Shown: piece by piece, positions 53,487-63,773 of the stretch
Layout: each line of letters starts with the position of its first letter
How positions within the stretch are numbered: the stretch's first letter is position 1
From: Reticulitermes speratus
Taxonomy: Eukaryota; Arthropoda; Insecta; Blattodea; Rhinotermitidae
Assembly: GCA_021186555.1 (NCBI GenBank)
Contig: JAJKFL010000003.1
Coordinates: forward strand, 48,943,630 to 49,007,629
DNA: 64,000 bases
Direction of reading: 5' to 3'
The notes under the pieces: generated by a model
Databases searched by the model: none
What the model saw: only the letters and a program-made list of their open reading frames with translations
What the model was told of the DNA's origin: nothing
Translations under genes and position numbers: made by a program

Positions 53487-53998
53487 GGCGTATTCGCAAA
53501 ACTGCGAAAAGCGACTATTAACTTTGACATGTCTGTCTGTCTGTCCGTCCATATGGAACAACTCGGCTCCCATGAAATTTTATATTTGAGTACTTTTCGA
53601 AAATCTGTCGAGAAAATTCAAGTTTCATTAAAATTTGACAAGAATAACGGCCACTTTACATGAAGACATATGTACATTTATGATAATATATGGCTGAATT
53701 CTTCTTAGAATGAGAAATGCTTTAGAGAAAAGTTGTAGAGAAAATCAAAACACACATTTTATATTCAATAACATCCCCCCCCCCTTAAATCGTGCCGTTT
53801 ATGAGATAATGTGGAAAAATATAGTACAGCCATACAGACCACAGATGACAATATAATAGGGTGCATGCGCTTTGCATGTCGGATAACTCAGGTTACAAAC
53901 ACACGCTCAGAATATGTACTGTTTATTGTTTTTCCATGACAACAATGGTTACGCGAACGCACCTCAATGTTGCATTTATACCACATGCCTATCTTGTT
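53487..53998 (-). repeat. M1 dispersed repeat, copy 4
   Basis: Reverse orientation relative to the other three copies. On plus coordinates it begins GGCGTATTCGCAAAACTGCG, runs through GTCTGTCTGTCTGTCCGTCC and TTCTTAGAATGAGAAATGC, has a C-run at 53775-53784, and ends ACGCGAACGCACCTCAATGT ... ATGCCTATCTTGTTG. About 512 bp. Confidence 0.75.
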
Positions 53999-54742
53999 GA
54001 TATATACTGCCATAAGAACCTCAACTCTCTCTCTCAGCCTCATGAATAGTTATTGAAGTGAGCCATCATCACAACTGAATTCTGATCTGGAGGTGATAAA
54101 TATTACGAGTATTATTGTCATTCATGTCACATGAATCATTACAAGTACTGCGGGTTATAAGACGTAATTTCTTGCATGAAAACGGACTGGCTTCTTTATT
54201 TATTTTGAAAGCGCTATCTGACTGTCTGCCGAACACTAATGGAGAGTACCAAAGCTTCTTTTTTTAAACAAACTTCCTTATTCTTCGCATTTATGCATGT
54301 GCCTTAAATTAGACGTAATAACGAAGTTCTGGTTGTAGATCTAGCTACGTATATATTTGAACAAAGTTAAATGTAAGTGGGTTAACAAGCTATAACATCT
54401 GTAAACATTATATATTATTGGCGCAAGGGCTACCACCATGACAACCTGCAACTAATCGTAAAATAGTCCCAAGAAAAGAGGGATAAACTAAAATGAATAA
54501 ACGTTATTGTTATAACATGCCTTCAATTTTTTATTGAACTAAATGAAATTTACCACACCCCAGAAGCTGGTTTAGCGTTATTACTTAGCAAATCTCTGGC
54601 TATATCGTTACTGAGTTTATTCGTGATTTTCCTCAGTTCCTCCGGGAAAATGCTGGGGTAGTAAATCTGTTAGGCTGCGACAGCATCCTTCCAACACCTT
54701 TGTACTTCACTACTGGTCAGTCTACGTAACACTGGACGCTAC
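53999..54742. other. Unassigned sequence with a SINE-F-like relic
   Basis: At 54590-54665, CTGAGTTTATTCGTGATTTT, CCTCAGTTCCTCCGGGAAAA and TGCTGGGGTAG match the 3' part of SINE-F. The rest is unassigned. Confidence 0.4.
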
Positions 54743-55063
54743 GTGTTATGAGTTTTTTTTTTTTGTGGAGAAGGGCCCCGCAGCAGATGCTACGGACGCA
54801 CCGCAGCCTTAAGGCTTATTGTGCAACCCTATGAGGAAGATGAAGAGAAAGGTGATCAGTTTTTTTTTTCACTTTTCCAAGTAATGGAGCCCCAGTGCAA
54901 TGAAATTGACAGGGGAAAAACTAAGTACTCGGGGGAAAACCTGTCCCAGTGCCACTTTATCCACCACAAATCCCACATGGACTGACTCGGGATGGAACCC
55001 GGGCCTCCGCGGTGAGAGGCCGGCGACTAACCGCCTGAACCAGGCACGGCCGTGATATGAGTT
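54743..55063 (-). mobile_element. SINE-B copy with TSD
   Basis: On the minus strand: GGCCGTGCCTGGTTCAGGCG, GTTAGTCGCCGGCC (A-box region), GCCCGGGTTCCATCCCGAG (B-box), CATGTGGGATTTGTGGTGGA, TAAAGTGGCACTGGGACAGG, CAATTTCATTGCACTGGGGC and TTGCACAATAAGCCTTAAGG, with a poly-A-like tail. Imperfect 12-bp repeats GTGTTATGAGTT (54743-54754) and GTGATATGAGTT (55052-55063) bound it. Full length, about 297 bp. Confidence 0.9.
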
Positions 55064-55263
55064 ACTGACGGCGTTGTGAAATAGAAAAGGGAGAGAAGGG
55101 ATTTGGACGTCGAGTGAAAATGTGGTTACAAAATACACTGAAGTCAACATAAGTGTTTGGGGATAACTAGAATACCGAAAAGAAGACATTATTATTGGCA
55201 CTTATATTTAAACAGCATTTCAAAACAGCTGGTTACCCCTGGAACCTGGTGCCTGTAAATATC

Positions 55264-55437
55264 ATGAGCGATCCTGTCTGTCCACCTCCTGTCAAATCCA
55301 CGCACAGCTTCATGCCACTAATTTGTGTTGTGCTGGCCGCAACACTGCTCCTGCCACGGGTGTGCTTGGCTGCTCTTCGCACAACACATCCGGGAAGAGA
55401 ACAGTATGGAACATTGAAAGCAGCATGCCGAATATGA
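55264..55437 (+). CDS. Candidate host exon encoding a secreted peptide
   Basis: Two in-frame ATGs, 55264 and 55312. The second opens MPLICVVLAATLLLPRVCLA followed by ALRTTHPGREQYGTLKAACR and a stop at 55437. The first 20 residues are a strong signal-peptide-like segment with A-x-A-type ending. The DNA from 55310 to 55410 is clearly richer in G and C than the surroundings, as insect exons often are. A possible acceptor CCACGCACAG ends at 55307; possible donors are ACA|GTATGG at 55403 and TGA|GTAAAT at 55437. It could be one exon of a secreted peptide gene or a small stand-alone ORF. I do not recognise it. Confidence 0.35.
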   Translation: MSDPVCPPPVKSTHSFMPLICVVLAATLLLPRVCLAALRTTHPGREQYGTLKAACRI

Positions 55438-55489
55438 GTAAATTATATATCGTTTCACTATGAATTAAATTCAGTGTTAATAGTGTTAT

Positions 55490-55565
55490 TATATCTTGAC
55501 GTCACATATGTGGCAATAAAATGTTTATATAGACACCTGCTGCCTGCATCTTCAGGGCAGAATTA
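55490..55565 (-). repeat. HH18: decayed hammerhead-like repeat
   Basis: On the minus strand TTCTGCCCTGAAGATGCAGG, CAGCAGGTGTC and TATATAAACATTTTATTGCC; the CGAAACG block has lost its first bases. GACGTCAAGATA at the end corresponds to the GGCGTC block of the family. Confidence 0.5.
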
Positions 55566-55847
55566 AAAAAATGGAGACGAAATATTGTTTTAAAAATTTG
55601 CCACTTCTTTATTAAACAGCATTACGTCCTATAGAATAGTAATCTTCTTAGTTCGAGTGGCCTGCTTTCTGAGTTAGTGTGGTTATTTGGCAATTAAGTT
55701 CCGTGACAACATATGGGATATAACGTTGGCACTTTCAGTGCTATGAACACACAAATCACACTGAGCTGAAACAGAAGAAGAACTTGAAGTCACAAACAGC
55801 GAGAAAGGCGATGTGTTTTATTTAACGACGTTGCCGGTTACTAAGAT
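55566..55847. other. Unassigned sequence
   Basis: Nothing recognised. Confidence 0.4.
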
Positions 55848-56115
55848 TATACATAATCGCCGGTGAAGGTAATATTGTTCCTGTACACGCCATGATGGCA
55901 TGTAAGGGATAAAGATGTACAGCCTCACTCATTCTTAACCTCAGCACTGGTTGGACATGAGTGGTCAGCTTCATGTTCTGGCCGCTGTAACCCCGGAAAT
56001 GAACCCCGGAACCCATTGAATATGAGCCTAAGTGGGCCGCAGGCCGGTCTTGACAATATTGCAGAAAAGTCCTTGCCCCTAAAGGAATCCGAACACCGAA
56101 GCTTCAACCCCTCCG
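55848..56115 (-). mobile_element. SINE-C copy with tRNA-like head
   Basis: On the minus strand: GTAGTCGGAGGGGTTGAAGC, TTCGGTGTTCGGATTCCTTT (B-box-like), GGGGCAAGGACTTTTCTGCA, AAGACCGGCCTGCGGCCCAC, GGGTTACAGCGGCCAGAACA, GAAGCTGACCACTCATGTCC and CAGTGCTGAGGTTAAGAATG. It serves as the reference for the body of SINE-C here. Confidence 0.75.
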
Positions 56116-56119
56116 ACTA

Positions 56120-56312
56120 CTCTAAGCGTAGGTGATAGATGAATGAAATATGAGTATGGAGCACGGGTGGAATGACACTGACAGGGTAAAAGGAGTGCTG
56201 GGAGAAAACCCTGCCCTAATGCCACTTTTTCCACTACAAATTCCACATTGAATGATCTGGAATCGAACCCGTTTGTCCTCGGTGAGAGTGCCGTAAAATA
56301 ACAGTCGAGCAA
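56120..56312 (-). mobile_element. SINE-B copy, headless
   Basis: On the minus strand: CGGGTTCGATTCCAGATCAT (B-box), CAATGTGGAATTTGTAGTGG, AAAAAGTGGCATTAGGGCAG, CTTTTACCCTGTCAGTGTCA and CATTCCACCCGTGCTCCATA. The A-box region is mostly lost. Frames reading GICSGKSGIR-like peptides are by-products. It lies next to SINE-C on the same strand. Confidence 0.75.
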
Positions 56313-56751
56313 TGGTAGGGTCCAATAAATGGAAATGATGAAGACTTCAAGGAAATAATTTGTATTTTTTTTTTTTATATAAACTGGGCTGGCTCAGTAG
56401 GTATAGTGAAAGACGACGAGAAAATTGGGGTTCATTTCTCCGCTGTAGCTTCCGAATTTTTTCTTGTCCGAAAGTCTATACTGGCTCCTGGGCTCACACA
56501 CTTAAATCCATCTGGTAGCGCGGGCCCTCTCCATTTGCAGAGCACGACCGCAAAATGAAGCTGGGCCACGCTAACGTCGATGAGTGCAGAAGTGCAGACT
56601 GCACGGAGCTACACTTCCATTACGTCCTTTACCATCACGCTGTATTGAGCTTAGGGACAACTTTTACTTTTCTACCATGAAGTATGTCTTAATGCGGGAT
56701 TAAAGCTCCTTCGGTTAGTAACATTTAAATGGTGAGCTCTAAATACAAGAT
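56313..56751 (+). other. Spacer with a SINE-C-like relic
   Basis: At 56380-56560, GGCTGGCTCAGTAGGTATAG (A-box-like), GGGGTTCATTTCTCC (B-box-like) and CTGGCTCCTGGGCTCACACA suggest a diverged tRNA-derived SINE. The rest is unassigned. Confidence 0.4.
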
Positions 56752-57000
56752 GCCGATCCCAGTGGCCGCGCAGTCTAAGGCGTGGATCTGCGACCGCTCC
56801 TTGTTGGGATTGCGGTTTCGAATCCCACCGGGGCATGGATGTCTGTTTTTATGAGTGTTGTGTGTTGTCAGGTAGAGATCTCTGCGTTGGGATGATCACT
56901 CGTCCACAGGAGTCCTACCGATTGTAGTCTGTCTGTGATCGTGAAGCCTCGATAATGAAGAGGCCCTGGCCCAACATGAACTGTCACGCCACGAAATAGA
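56752..57000 (+). mobile_element. SINE-A copy abutting mariner 2
   Basis: A-box-like CAGTGGCCGCGCAGTCTAAG, B-box GCGGTTTCGAATCCCACCG, GGGCATGGATGTCTGTTTTT, GTGTTGTGTGTTGTCAGGTA, GATGATCACTCGTCCACAGG and AGTCCTACCG. AAATACA occurs just before the head (56740s) and again at 57000-57006, where it overlaps the first bases of the neighbouring mariner. This suggests the SINE inserted at the edge of an existing mariner. Confidence 0.85.
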
Positions 57001-57004
57001 AATA

Positions 57005-57609
57005 CAGGGCGTACACAAAAGAATGGTGCGGTTTCAAAAGTTTTTTTCTTCGCTGAAGCAACTGTGACTGGCGACTCATTTTTGGACATGTTGGAAAGCT
57101 GGTTGTTACCCCAACTGAATAACAATTATGACGATTACATTCTACAACTGGACGGAGCTCCCCCCCATTTTCACAGGAATGTACGAGTGCTTCTCAATCG
57201 TGTTCTTCCACAGCGCTGGATCGGACGTGCTGCTGCAAATGGAGACAAGAACCTTCTCCCTTGGCCACCCCGTTCGCCAGATCTTACACCGTGCGATTTC
57301 TTTCTTTGGGGGTTCGTTAAAGACAGCGTTTATGTACCACCATTGCCCACGTCCATCCGTGAAATTCGTGATTGGATAACGAATGCACTGCAGCCATTAC
57401 AGCGGACATGCTACACCGGGTCTGGGATGAGTTTGATTACCGTGTGGATGTGTATCGTGTGACCCAGGGTGCACACATTGAAGGATTGTAATTACCAAAT
57501 GAAAAACTTGGACAGTTGCCGCCGCTGACGGTGTATGTTGTGCCGTGTAAGGTGAGAAATACATTTTTATTGACTTTTGATACCGCACCATTCTTTTGTG
57601 TATGCCCTG
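57005..57609 (+). mobile_element. Mariner-like element 2, internally deleted (605 bp)
   Basis: The left end starts CAGGGCGTACACAAAAGAAT, GGTGCGGTTTCAAAAGT; the right end is its inverted match with about two differences over 37 bases (ends ...TTGTGTATGCCCTG). TA lies at the left flank (57003-57004), but the right flank is GG instead of TA. The N-terminal half of the transposase gene is missing immediately after the left repeat. It is not related to the mariner at 32191-33126. Confidence 0.9.
57040..57491 (+). pseudogene. Mariner-family transposase, C-terminal half, frameshifted
   Basis: There is no ATG. The frame reads FFFAEATVTGDSFLDMLESW, LLPQLNNNYDDYILQLDGAP, PHFHRNVRVLLNRVLPQRWI, WPPRSPDLTPCDFFLWGFVK and PLPTSIREIRDWI. 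Near 57400 it must shift frame to continue MLHRVWDEFDYRVDVYRVTQ, GAHIEGL and the stop at 57489-57491. LDGAPPH and RSPDLTPCDFF carry the second and third acidic motifs of this IS630-Tc1-mariner subfamily. The DNA-binding domain and the first catalytic Asp are absent. Confidence 0.9.
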
Positions 57610-58394
57610 GGCGATTGTACAGTTCATTACCTGGATTATTGCACCTACACTTAGAAGTACGTAAATAAAACACAGGACATTGTGCTTAGGTAAGAAAAAT
57701 CATGATACGTGTTCTGCTTCACTCAGCCTGAATCATCTGACTGCACTTCATTCTTAAGTATAAAAATAAGGACTGTGCGGGAGAAAAACAAAGCTGCATT
57801 AGCTAGCTAGAGACGTCATCTACACATATTTCAAATTCGAAACTGTATTCTAAAGTCTCTGAAACATCCTATTGAAATAAATCTTCTTTATTCGAGTCTC
57901 GATCCTTTCGCAAACTAGATTTGTGCTTAAACACGTGAGTCAGAAGGAAGCCAAGTAAGAAATGTGAAGCCATACTGGATACGGCTTCTTTCTGGTACTG
58001 CTTCATAGTATCCTGAGGTTATACTTGGTTGTGGGATACGGAGGCAAAGGTAAAATGTGTGAATGTGTAGAATGGATTCAATTGGCTCAGAATGTAACCT
58101 AGTAAGGCGGTGTCATGGACAGGATGTTGGATCGCATAATTCAACTAATTTTTCTGGCTAGCTCTGTAAGTAGGTTTCGAAATTTAAAGTAGTTTTGTAC
58201 AATGTGATTTCTTTCTTTGTGCTTTTTCTAGTATTAGTTTTCGTTAATTATTTTTCAAACATGATAACTGGGTTCCTCACAACGGTGAGTATCTATAATA
58301 AGGTCTTCTGGTTTGTGACGCCGTGTACCTTGGTACATAGAGTATGTTCACCTAAACTAATATCAACAACCTTGCTGGGAAAAAAAGTGTGACA
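57610..58394. other. Unassigned sequence, 0.8 kb
   Basis: GGTCTTCTGGTTTGTGACGC followed by CGTGTACCTTGGTACATAG at 58301-58340 is probably the outer end of another HH repeat. No gene recognised. Confidence 0.4.
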
Positions 58395-58520
58395 CTTTAG
58401 GTTTTCAAGACGGCTAGAAAGAAGATTATTGTCTTCTGAGGTGTAATATCATACACATTGGTAGATAGATATTAGCGTTTCGGAGAAACCTCCTGCTTTC
58501 ATCTTCAGGTAGAAAGTGAC
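58395..58520 (-). repeat. HH19: hammerhead-like repeat
   Basis: On the minus strand: TTTCTACCTGAAGATGAAAG, CAGGAGGTTTCTCCGAAACG, CTAATATCTATCTACCAATG, ATATTACACCTCAGAAGAC. GAAA...TTTC within the stem can pair; three bases of the 5' stem strand appear deleted relative to TCTCC. Confidence 0.65.
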
Positions 58521-59180
58521 TGTCATAATATAAGGCATACAAGGTACTAAAGAATAAAACTGTTCACTTATGTAAATTGCCATTCCCAAATCTACCCACT
58601 ATTTATATTCCTTCTGACATACTTATGAAATGTTAATTTTTAGATCTATTTACATGACAAAGGATTTATGCACACTGTTAAATTCTACGCTGCTCTTTGT
58701 ACCGACTTCACTACAGCGAACTTTAAACCAGGTTTTCTGGGGTGGAGGGGGAACCCTGTGTAAACTTCGACCCTTCCTCTTTTGAAATGCAACTAATAAC
58801 ACCTCTTATATCTGCTGCTATTGTGTGAATGTTGGCATTGCTTTGTATCTTGTTTTCAGTGGAGTAGCAGTTTTGAAACTTCAAATACTTGTGTTACGTC
58901 TTCAGTCGTATTCAGTGCTGAAGGAGATACATTCTCCCATTCCTTTAAACTAATAACGTCACTCATTGTTTTTCTGTTCATTATTTTTTCTCTGGGCCTG
59001 TCATTGGACATTTTGCCCTGTAGATCCAAGGTATGATACGTAAATCCAGAAAGCTGAACAAGTAACGCTGTGTATGATTCACTGTAAACAAGAACTGCCT
59101 ACGTGTTTAATGCTCATATTCTGTTTTCTGAAAAGTTTCCAGAACATCTGTGGGATATTGGTAAATTTCTTTGCTGGAGT
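58521..59180. other. Unassigned sequence
   Basis: Nothing recognised. Confidence 0.4.
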
Positions 59181-59516
59181 TTATTTAATTATAAGGTAAA
59201 GGTAAAGGTAAAGCATTCCCTCTACAGGACATGTAATCATAGGGGGGACTGGAGGCATTGTCCTTCTCATTCTTGACCTCGGTTCTACATGGTGTGAACC
59301 ATAATCTGCATGCTGAGGTCGCTTTACCGCCCGGGAAAGATTTTCTCTAAAATTTGGATAAGTGCATAAGCGGACCCCTGAGCCGGTCTGGGCCCTTTGG
59401 AGAAGAGACAAAATCTGTTACAACTGACGGGAATTAAACTACGATTCGTCTTACGTCAAGCCCCTAGCCATGTGCCTATACCGACTCAGCAATAATGGCT
59501 GTCTTATTTAAATATA
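59181..59516 (-). mobile_element. SINE-C copy with TSD, most complete
   Basis: On the minus strand the head has A-box-like TTGCTGAGTCGGTATAGGC and B-box-like TAGTTTAATTCCCGTC, followed by GGCCCAGACCGGCTCAGGGG, TTTCCCGGGCGGTAAAGCGA, TGGTTCACACCATGTAGAAC, CGAGGTCAAGAATGAGAAGG and a tail of CTTTACCTTTACC. Direct repeats TTATTTAATTATA (59181-59193) and TTATTTAAATATA (59504-59516) differ at one base and bound a 310-bp element. Confidence 0.85.
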
Positions 59517-60199
59517 GGCCTATACTTAAATAGGGGGCGCAGAGAGTAGATAAACACTTCACTCTTATACCTTCCGTGCTGTGCTGCTGATTATTCTGGT
59601 TATGGATGTAATTGTATCAGACAGGTACTTGTGTTGCTCATGAAACGTGGAGAAAGTGCGCGTAAATGTAAATTGTCTACTCATTATTAATGAGCTAAGG
59701 AGGTATAAGGAGAATTAAAGCTGGTATAAGTATGTGAAATTAATAAACTCATTCTGGGTCAGGCGCCAAAGTCACGGCAGCCAGTTGCTCCGGAACGGTG
59801 GTTCTTGTCTAACAAACTACAGAGAAACTTGTTTTAGACGGAACCTGGGCAATATGGAAACATGTCTTTAGCGGAAACAACTTACATTCTGGGATGATCT
59901 GGAGTCCCGGTAATCAACACTTGAAGTACCTGTATTAAACGGAACCTTCCTGAAAACGAAAAAATTTCTGTCCCTTGCGTTTTCGTTGTAGACAGGTTTC
60001 ACCGTAAATGACATGACCTCCCAGAAGACGGTAAATATAAATCAGGTTGTTTGTCATTTCCATGTTTCAATATTATCGCTGTTAAAAATATATTTCTTTA
60101 TATTTTATTAATTGGCATATCTTTAAAAATATAGGTAATGTCTGTGTCTCCACACATGATTAATTTGAAACTAAATTCATATTGTATAGTTATAATAAT
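59517..60199. other. Unassigned sequence with a possible Tigger-like MITE end
   Basis: On the minus strand from 60004: TACGGTGAAACCTGTCTACA, ACGAAAACGCAAGGGACAGA, then twice a GGTTCCGTYTAAWAC block. This resembles pogo/Tigger terminal sequence (CAGTGAAACCT...), spanning perhaps 59790-60005. The matching end is not clear. Confidence 0.35.
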
Positions 60200-60813
<614 letters not shown>

Positions 60814-62210
60814 TAGCAGTGGGAGTGATTGTTGTAGTTGTTGTGGTGGTGATGGTGGTGGTGGTGGAGGAGGGGTGACAGTGGGTTGACGGTAGGTGCT
60901 ATATATTTTATTCTTGGGAATAACTGAATTTTATTAGGTGTTTTGCCTACATAAAATCCGTCTTACATAAAGCGTAAGGCTTGCACCTTATAACCAATCT
61001 TTATACAGAATTTGTAGATATGTTTAAGTCTAACTGCATACCAAATGTCAAATTAATAGATCCAGTCGTTCTGTAGTTTTTGCCATCAAGTCAAAAGTTA
61101 ACGTACATTTTGTGCAGCTTCAGCTTTGTCGCTTAGCATTTCACAAAAATAAAAATTATCTCAGCAGAAGTCTCATATTTATCTAAAATTTGCTACGTCA
61201 CATCAATTCAGAATGTTATATTAAGTGACGCCCCCATCTCACACATATGTGTGTCCACCATGTTCTTCTTACGTGTCTTAGAAAATCAGAAAATACGACA
61301 TCCAGTGCCCTAACCTCATATGTTCATACATAATTTCAACATAATTCGTCCAGCCGTTCTCCAGATGAAACTGACGGACGTACGGACGGACAGAGAAGCC
61401 CTGTACCTCTGTGTTCATGTCATACACATCACGCAAGGAGTGCATCTTAAGTAGGGTGACCATACTTCCCCGCCTGCCCGGGACAGTCCCGCTTTAGGCC
61501 TGTTGTCTCGGCGTCCCGTCCGATTTAGCATTTGACCCGGATTTTTCATTTTTAACGAAGTGTTATTATTATAAGTGGTTGCATTAAAATAAAGCCGGGA
61601 TGGATTTGGTAGACCTCCACTTTGTCCCTTATGATTCATTAAGGACATCGACTAACCACTTGTAGGGCCTACCTACACGCGGAGACCTTAAGTTCTGACC
61701 TCTGAAAGTGACGAATCAGCAACAAATCTTTATTTTAAGTAAACTTTAGAGTAGCGCTTGGGATGGGAAGAAGGAAATAAATTTAGAGTCAATTGCGCTT
61801 GCAGTGATGTTTTGTAGCTGAGTTTGTTAGAGCAGGACGACTTCCGTAGTTTCTTGGGCAGAATTTCTGTTCCAGTAAAGGCAACGGAGGCGTTCTGGGA
61901 GCGGGGGGCAGGAGGGTAACCCGGGACGGCATATTGGATTACGACGGAGATACTGACAAGTGAAAAGAAAATGTCCATGCAAGTGTGACAAATTTTTCAG
62001 CACATATATTAACATTTTACGTTTTAAAGCACTGATATTGAAGCAGCTGTGCTTGCGAAGAACGACGTGGGAAGAATAAGAGAAAAAGAAAAAAACAATG
62101 TAGAAGAAAATATAAAATTAAGACTGATGAAAAATGTAGTTGCCATGTTTTATAGACACTTTTAAATATAGTATTGGTAGCAATAGAGAATTAGAAATAA
62201 ATAAAAGAGA
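60814..62210. other. Unassigned sequence with decayed repeat blocks
   Basis: GACGGACGTACGGACGGACA at 61373-61392 resembles the GGACAGAC block of M1-type repeats. AGGGTGACCATACTTCCCCG followed by CCGGGACAGTCCCGC at 61455-61495 looks like one end of a DNA transposon. No gene recognised. Confidence 0.4.
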
Positions 62211-62415
62211 AAGTGAAGAAAGAAAGAAAGAAAGAAAGAAAAAAAGAAAGAGAAAGAGTGTGTGAAAATTAAATGAGGTAGTAAAAAAGATAGAAAAAAA
62301 ACAGAAAGAAAGTACGAAAGAAAGAAAGAATGAATGAATGAATGCGTGAGTGATTGAGTGAGTGAATGAATGATTGAATGAATGAAAGAAGGAAGGAGAA
62401 AGAAATAAGGAAGAA
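62211..62415 (+). repeat. (GAAA)n and (GAAT)n tetranucleotide tract
   Basis: AAAG/GAAA units to about 62330, then GAATGAATGAAT and GAGT units to about 62390. The serine/phenylalanine-rich minus-strand frames across it are by-products. Confidence 0.9.
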
Positions 62416-63501
62416 TGAATATTCGTCCTAAGCAAAGCCCAGAAGTACGTAACGGAAATATCATGGCTGCAGAATCCGAATGCAAAGTTGATTTTAAACC
62501 CATAGTTCCTACAGAGAGTGTCTGAGTGATCTCCTATGGTGCTGTGCCGTCGATTCTGACACGTGGCTCTTTTGTATTTATAGACACTTCCGTCCATCTC
62601 ATCTGCTTGCTAGCTGACTTGGTGCTAACAAAATTTGTGTTGTGTTGTGCAACACACAAAGTAGTCAGTAAATGCAAATAGTAATTCCTATCCATGCGGT
62701 CAAGTGTTGGATCAAATCCAGCTTGTGGCTTCAATATCCGTCAGTTTATTTGCTCCATGGCGAAACATTGTGATTTTGCTAAAGAGCCAAAAACTGTGGG
62801 ATTAACTAAGAATCTGAAAATGGGTTCATGGCACATTGAAGACATGTGACATTAAGTTATATAAAAGTACATGGTCTGTTTATGTCATTATACCTATGAT
62901 GGTGGATAGACAGTGTTATAAGCATGTGAATACTTTTTTAAATAATGCGTCATGTAAAACAGGTACTGTGTTTTGCGGCATTTGACAAAGGCCAAATTTT
63001 CGCTTAGACAAGTATCAACTACTTAGGTTACGACGTAAGGTACCATCCAAATATTTGCTTAGAAATGCTGACAAAACAACGAAAAAACTTAAAATGGGTC
63101 AGAGCCGGGATTCAAACCAGTGACTTACTGAATACGATCAGGAAGCCTAATCGCTCAACTTTGACGTTAGATGCTAATAGTTTATTAACTTTTAAAGCCC
63201 AGTGGTAGATACTTGTACCATCTACTTCAGTATTAAGAAACTGCGGTTTGCTCTCCCAGTTATGATTCTCATAATAAACAGCGAATATTTCCCTAAATAG
63301 CTTTAAAAACTTAATGTTCATAATACAGACGGACTGTGTTCTCTGTGAAGTAGGCAAGCGGACACGTATAGCGAGAGAAGCTCTTTAGGATATCGGAGGG
63401 ATTGTTGTTGTTGTCGTTGTTTTTGATATTGTCGTCACTCTTCAAAGGGTTAATATCCGTAAGATGATGATAGTGCTTTCAACTTGAAATACTCATGTCG
63501 T
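62416..63501. other. Unassigned sequence, 1.1 kb, with a tRNA-like relic
   Basis: At 63085-63165 (minus) a B-box-like region (GCCGGGATTCAAACCAGTG on plus coordinates) and ATCGCTCAACT suggest an old SINE head. 63330-63355 repeats a short block found near 1290. Nothing else recognised. Confidence 0.4.
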
Positions 63502-63773
63502 TGGCAAACATTTTTTTTCCAATGGCGCAACAGCCCCTAATGGCCAGGACCTCCTCATTATCGAGACTTCACTTTGAAACTCAGACACACAACACTCGGT
63601 AGAACTCCTCTGGATGAGTGATCAGCCCGACGCAGAGACATGTACCCGACAACACGCAACATTCACAAGAGACAGACATCCATGACCCCGGCGGGTTTCG
63701 AACCCACAGTCCCAGCAAGCGAAAGGCAGCAGACTCACGCCTTAGACCGCGCGGCCACTGGGTGGCAAGCATT
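63502..63773 (-). mobile_element. SINE-A copy with 11-bp TSD
   Basis: On the minus strand: CCCAGTGGCCGCGCGGTCTA (A-box region), GGACTGTGGGTTCGAAACCC (B-box), CATGGATGTCTGTCTCTTGT, GGGCTGATCACTCATCC, AGAGGAGTTCTACCGAGTG and AGGAGGTCCTGGCCATTAGG. Repeats TGGCAAACATT (63502-63512) and TGGCAAGCATT (63763-63773) differ at one base and bound the 250-bp element 63513-63762. Confidence 0.9.

Noticed and set aside
62118..62597. 159-codon minus-strand frame rich in F, S and H
   Set aside because: It is generated by GAAA and GAAT tetranucleotide repeats.
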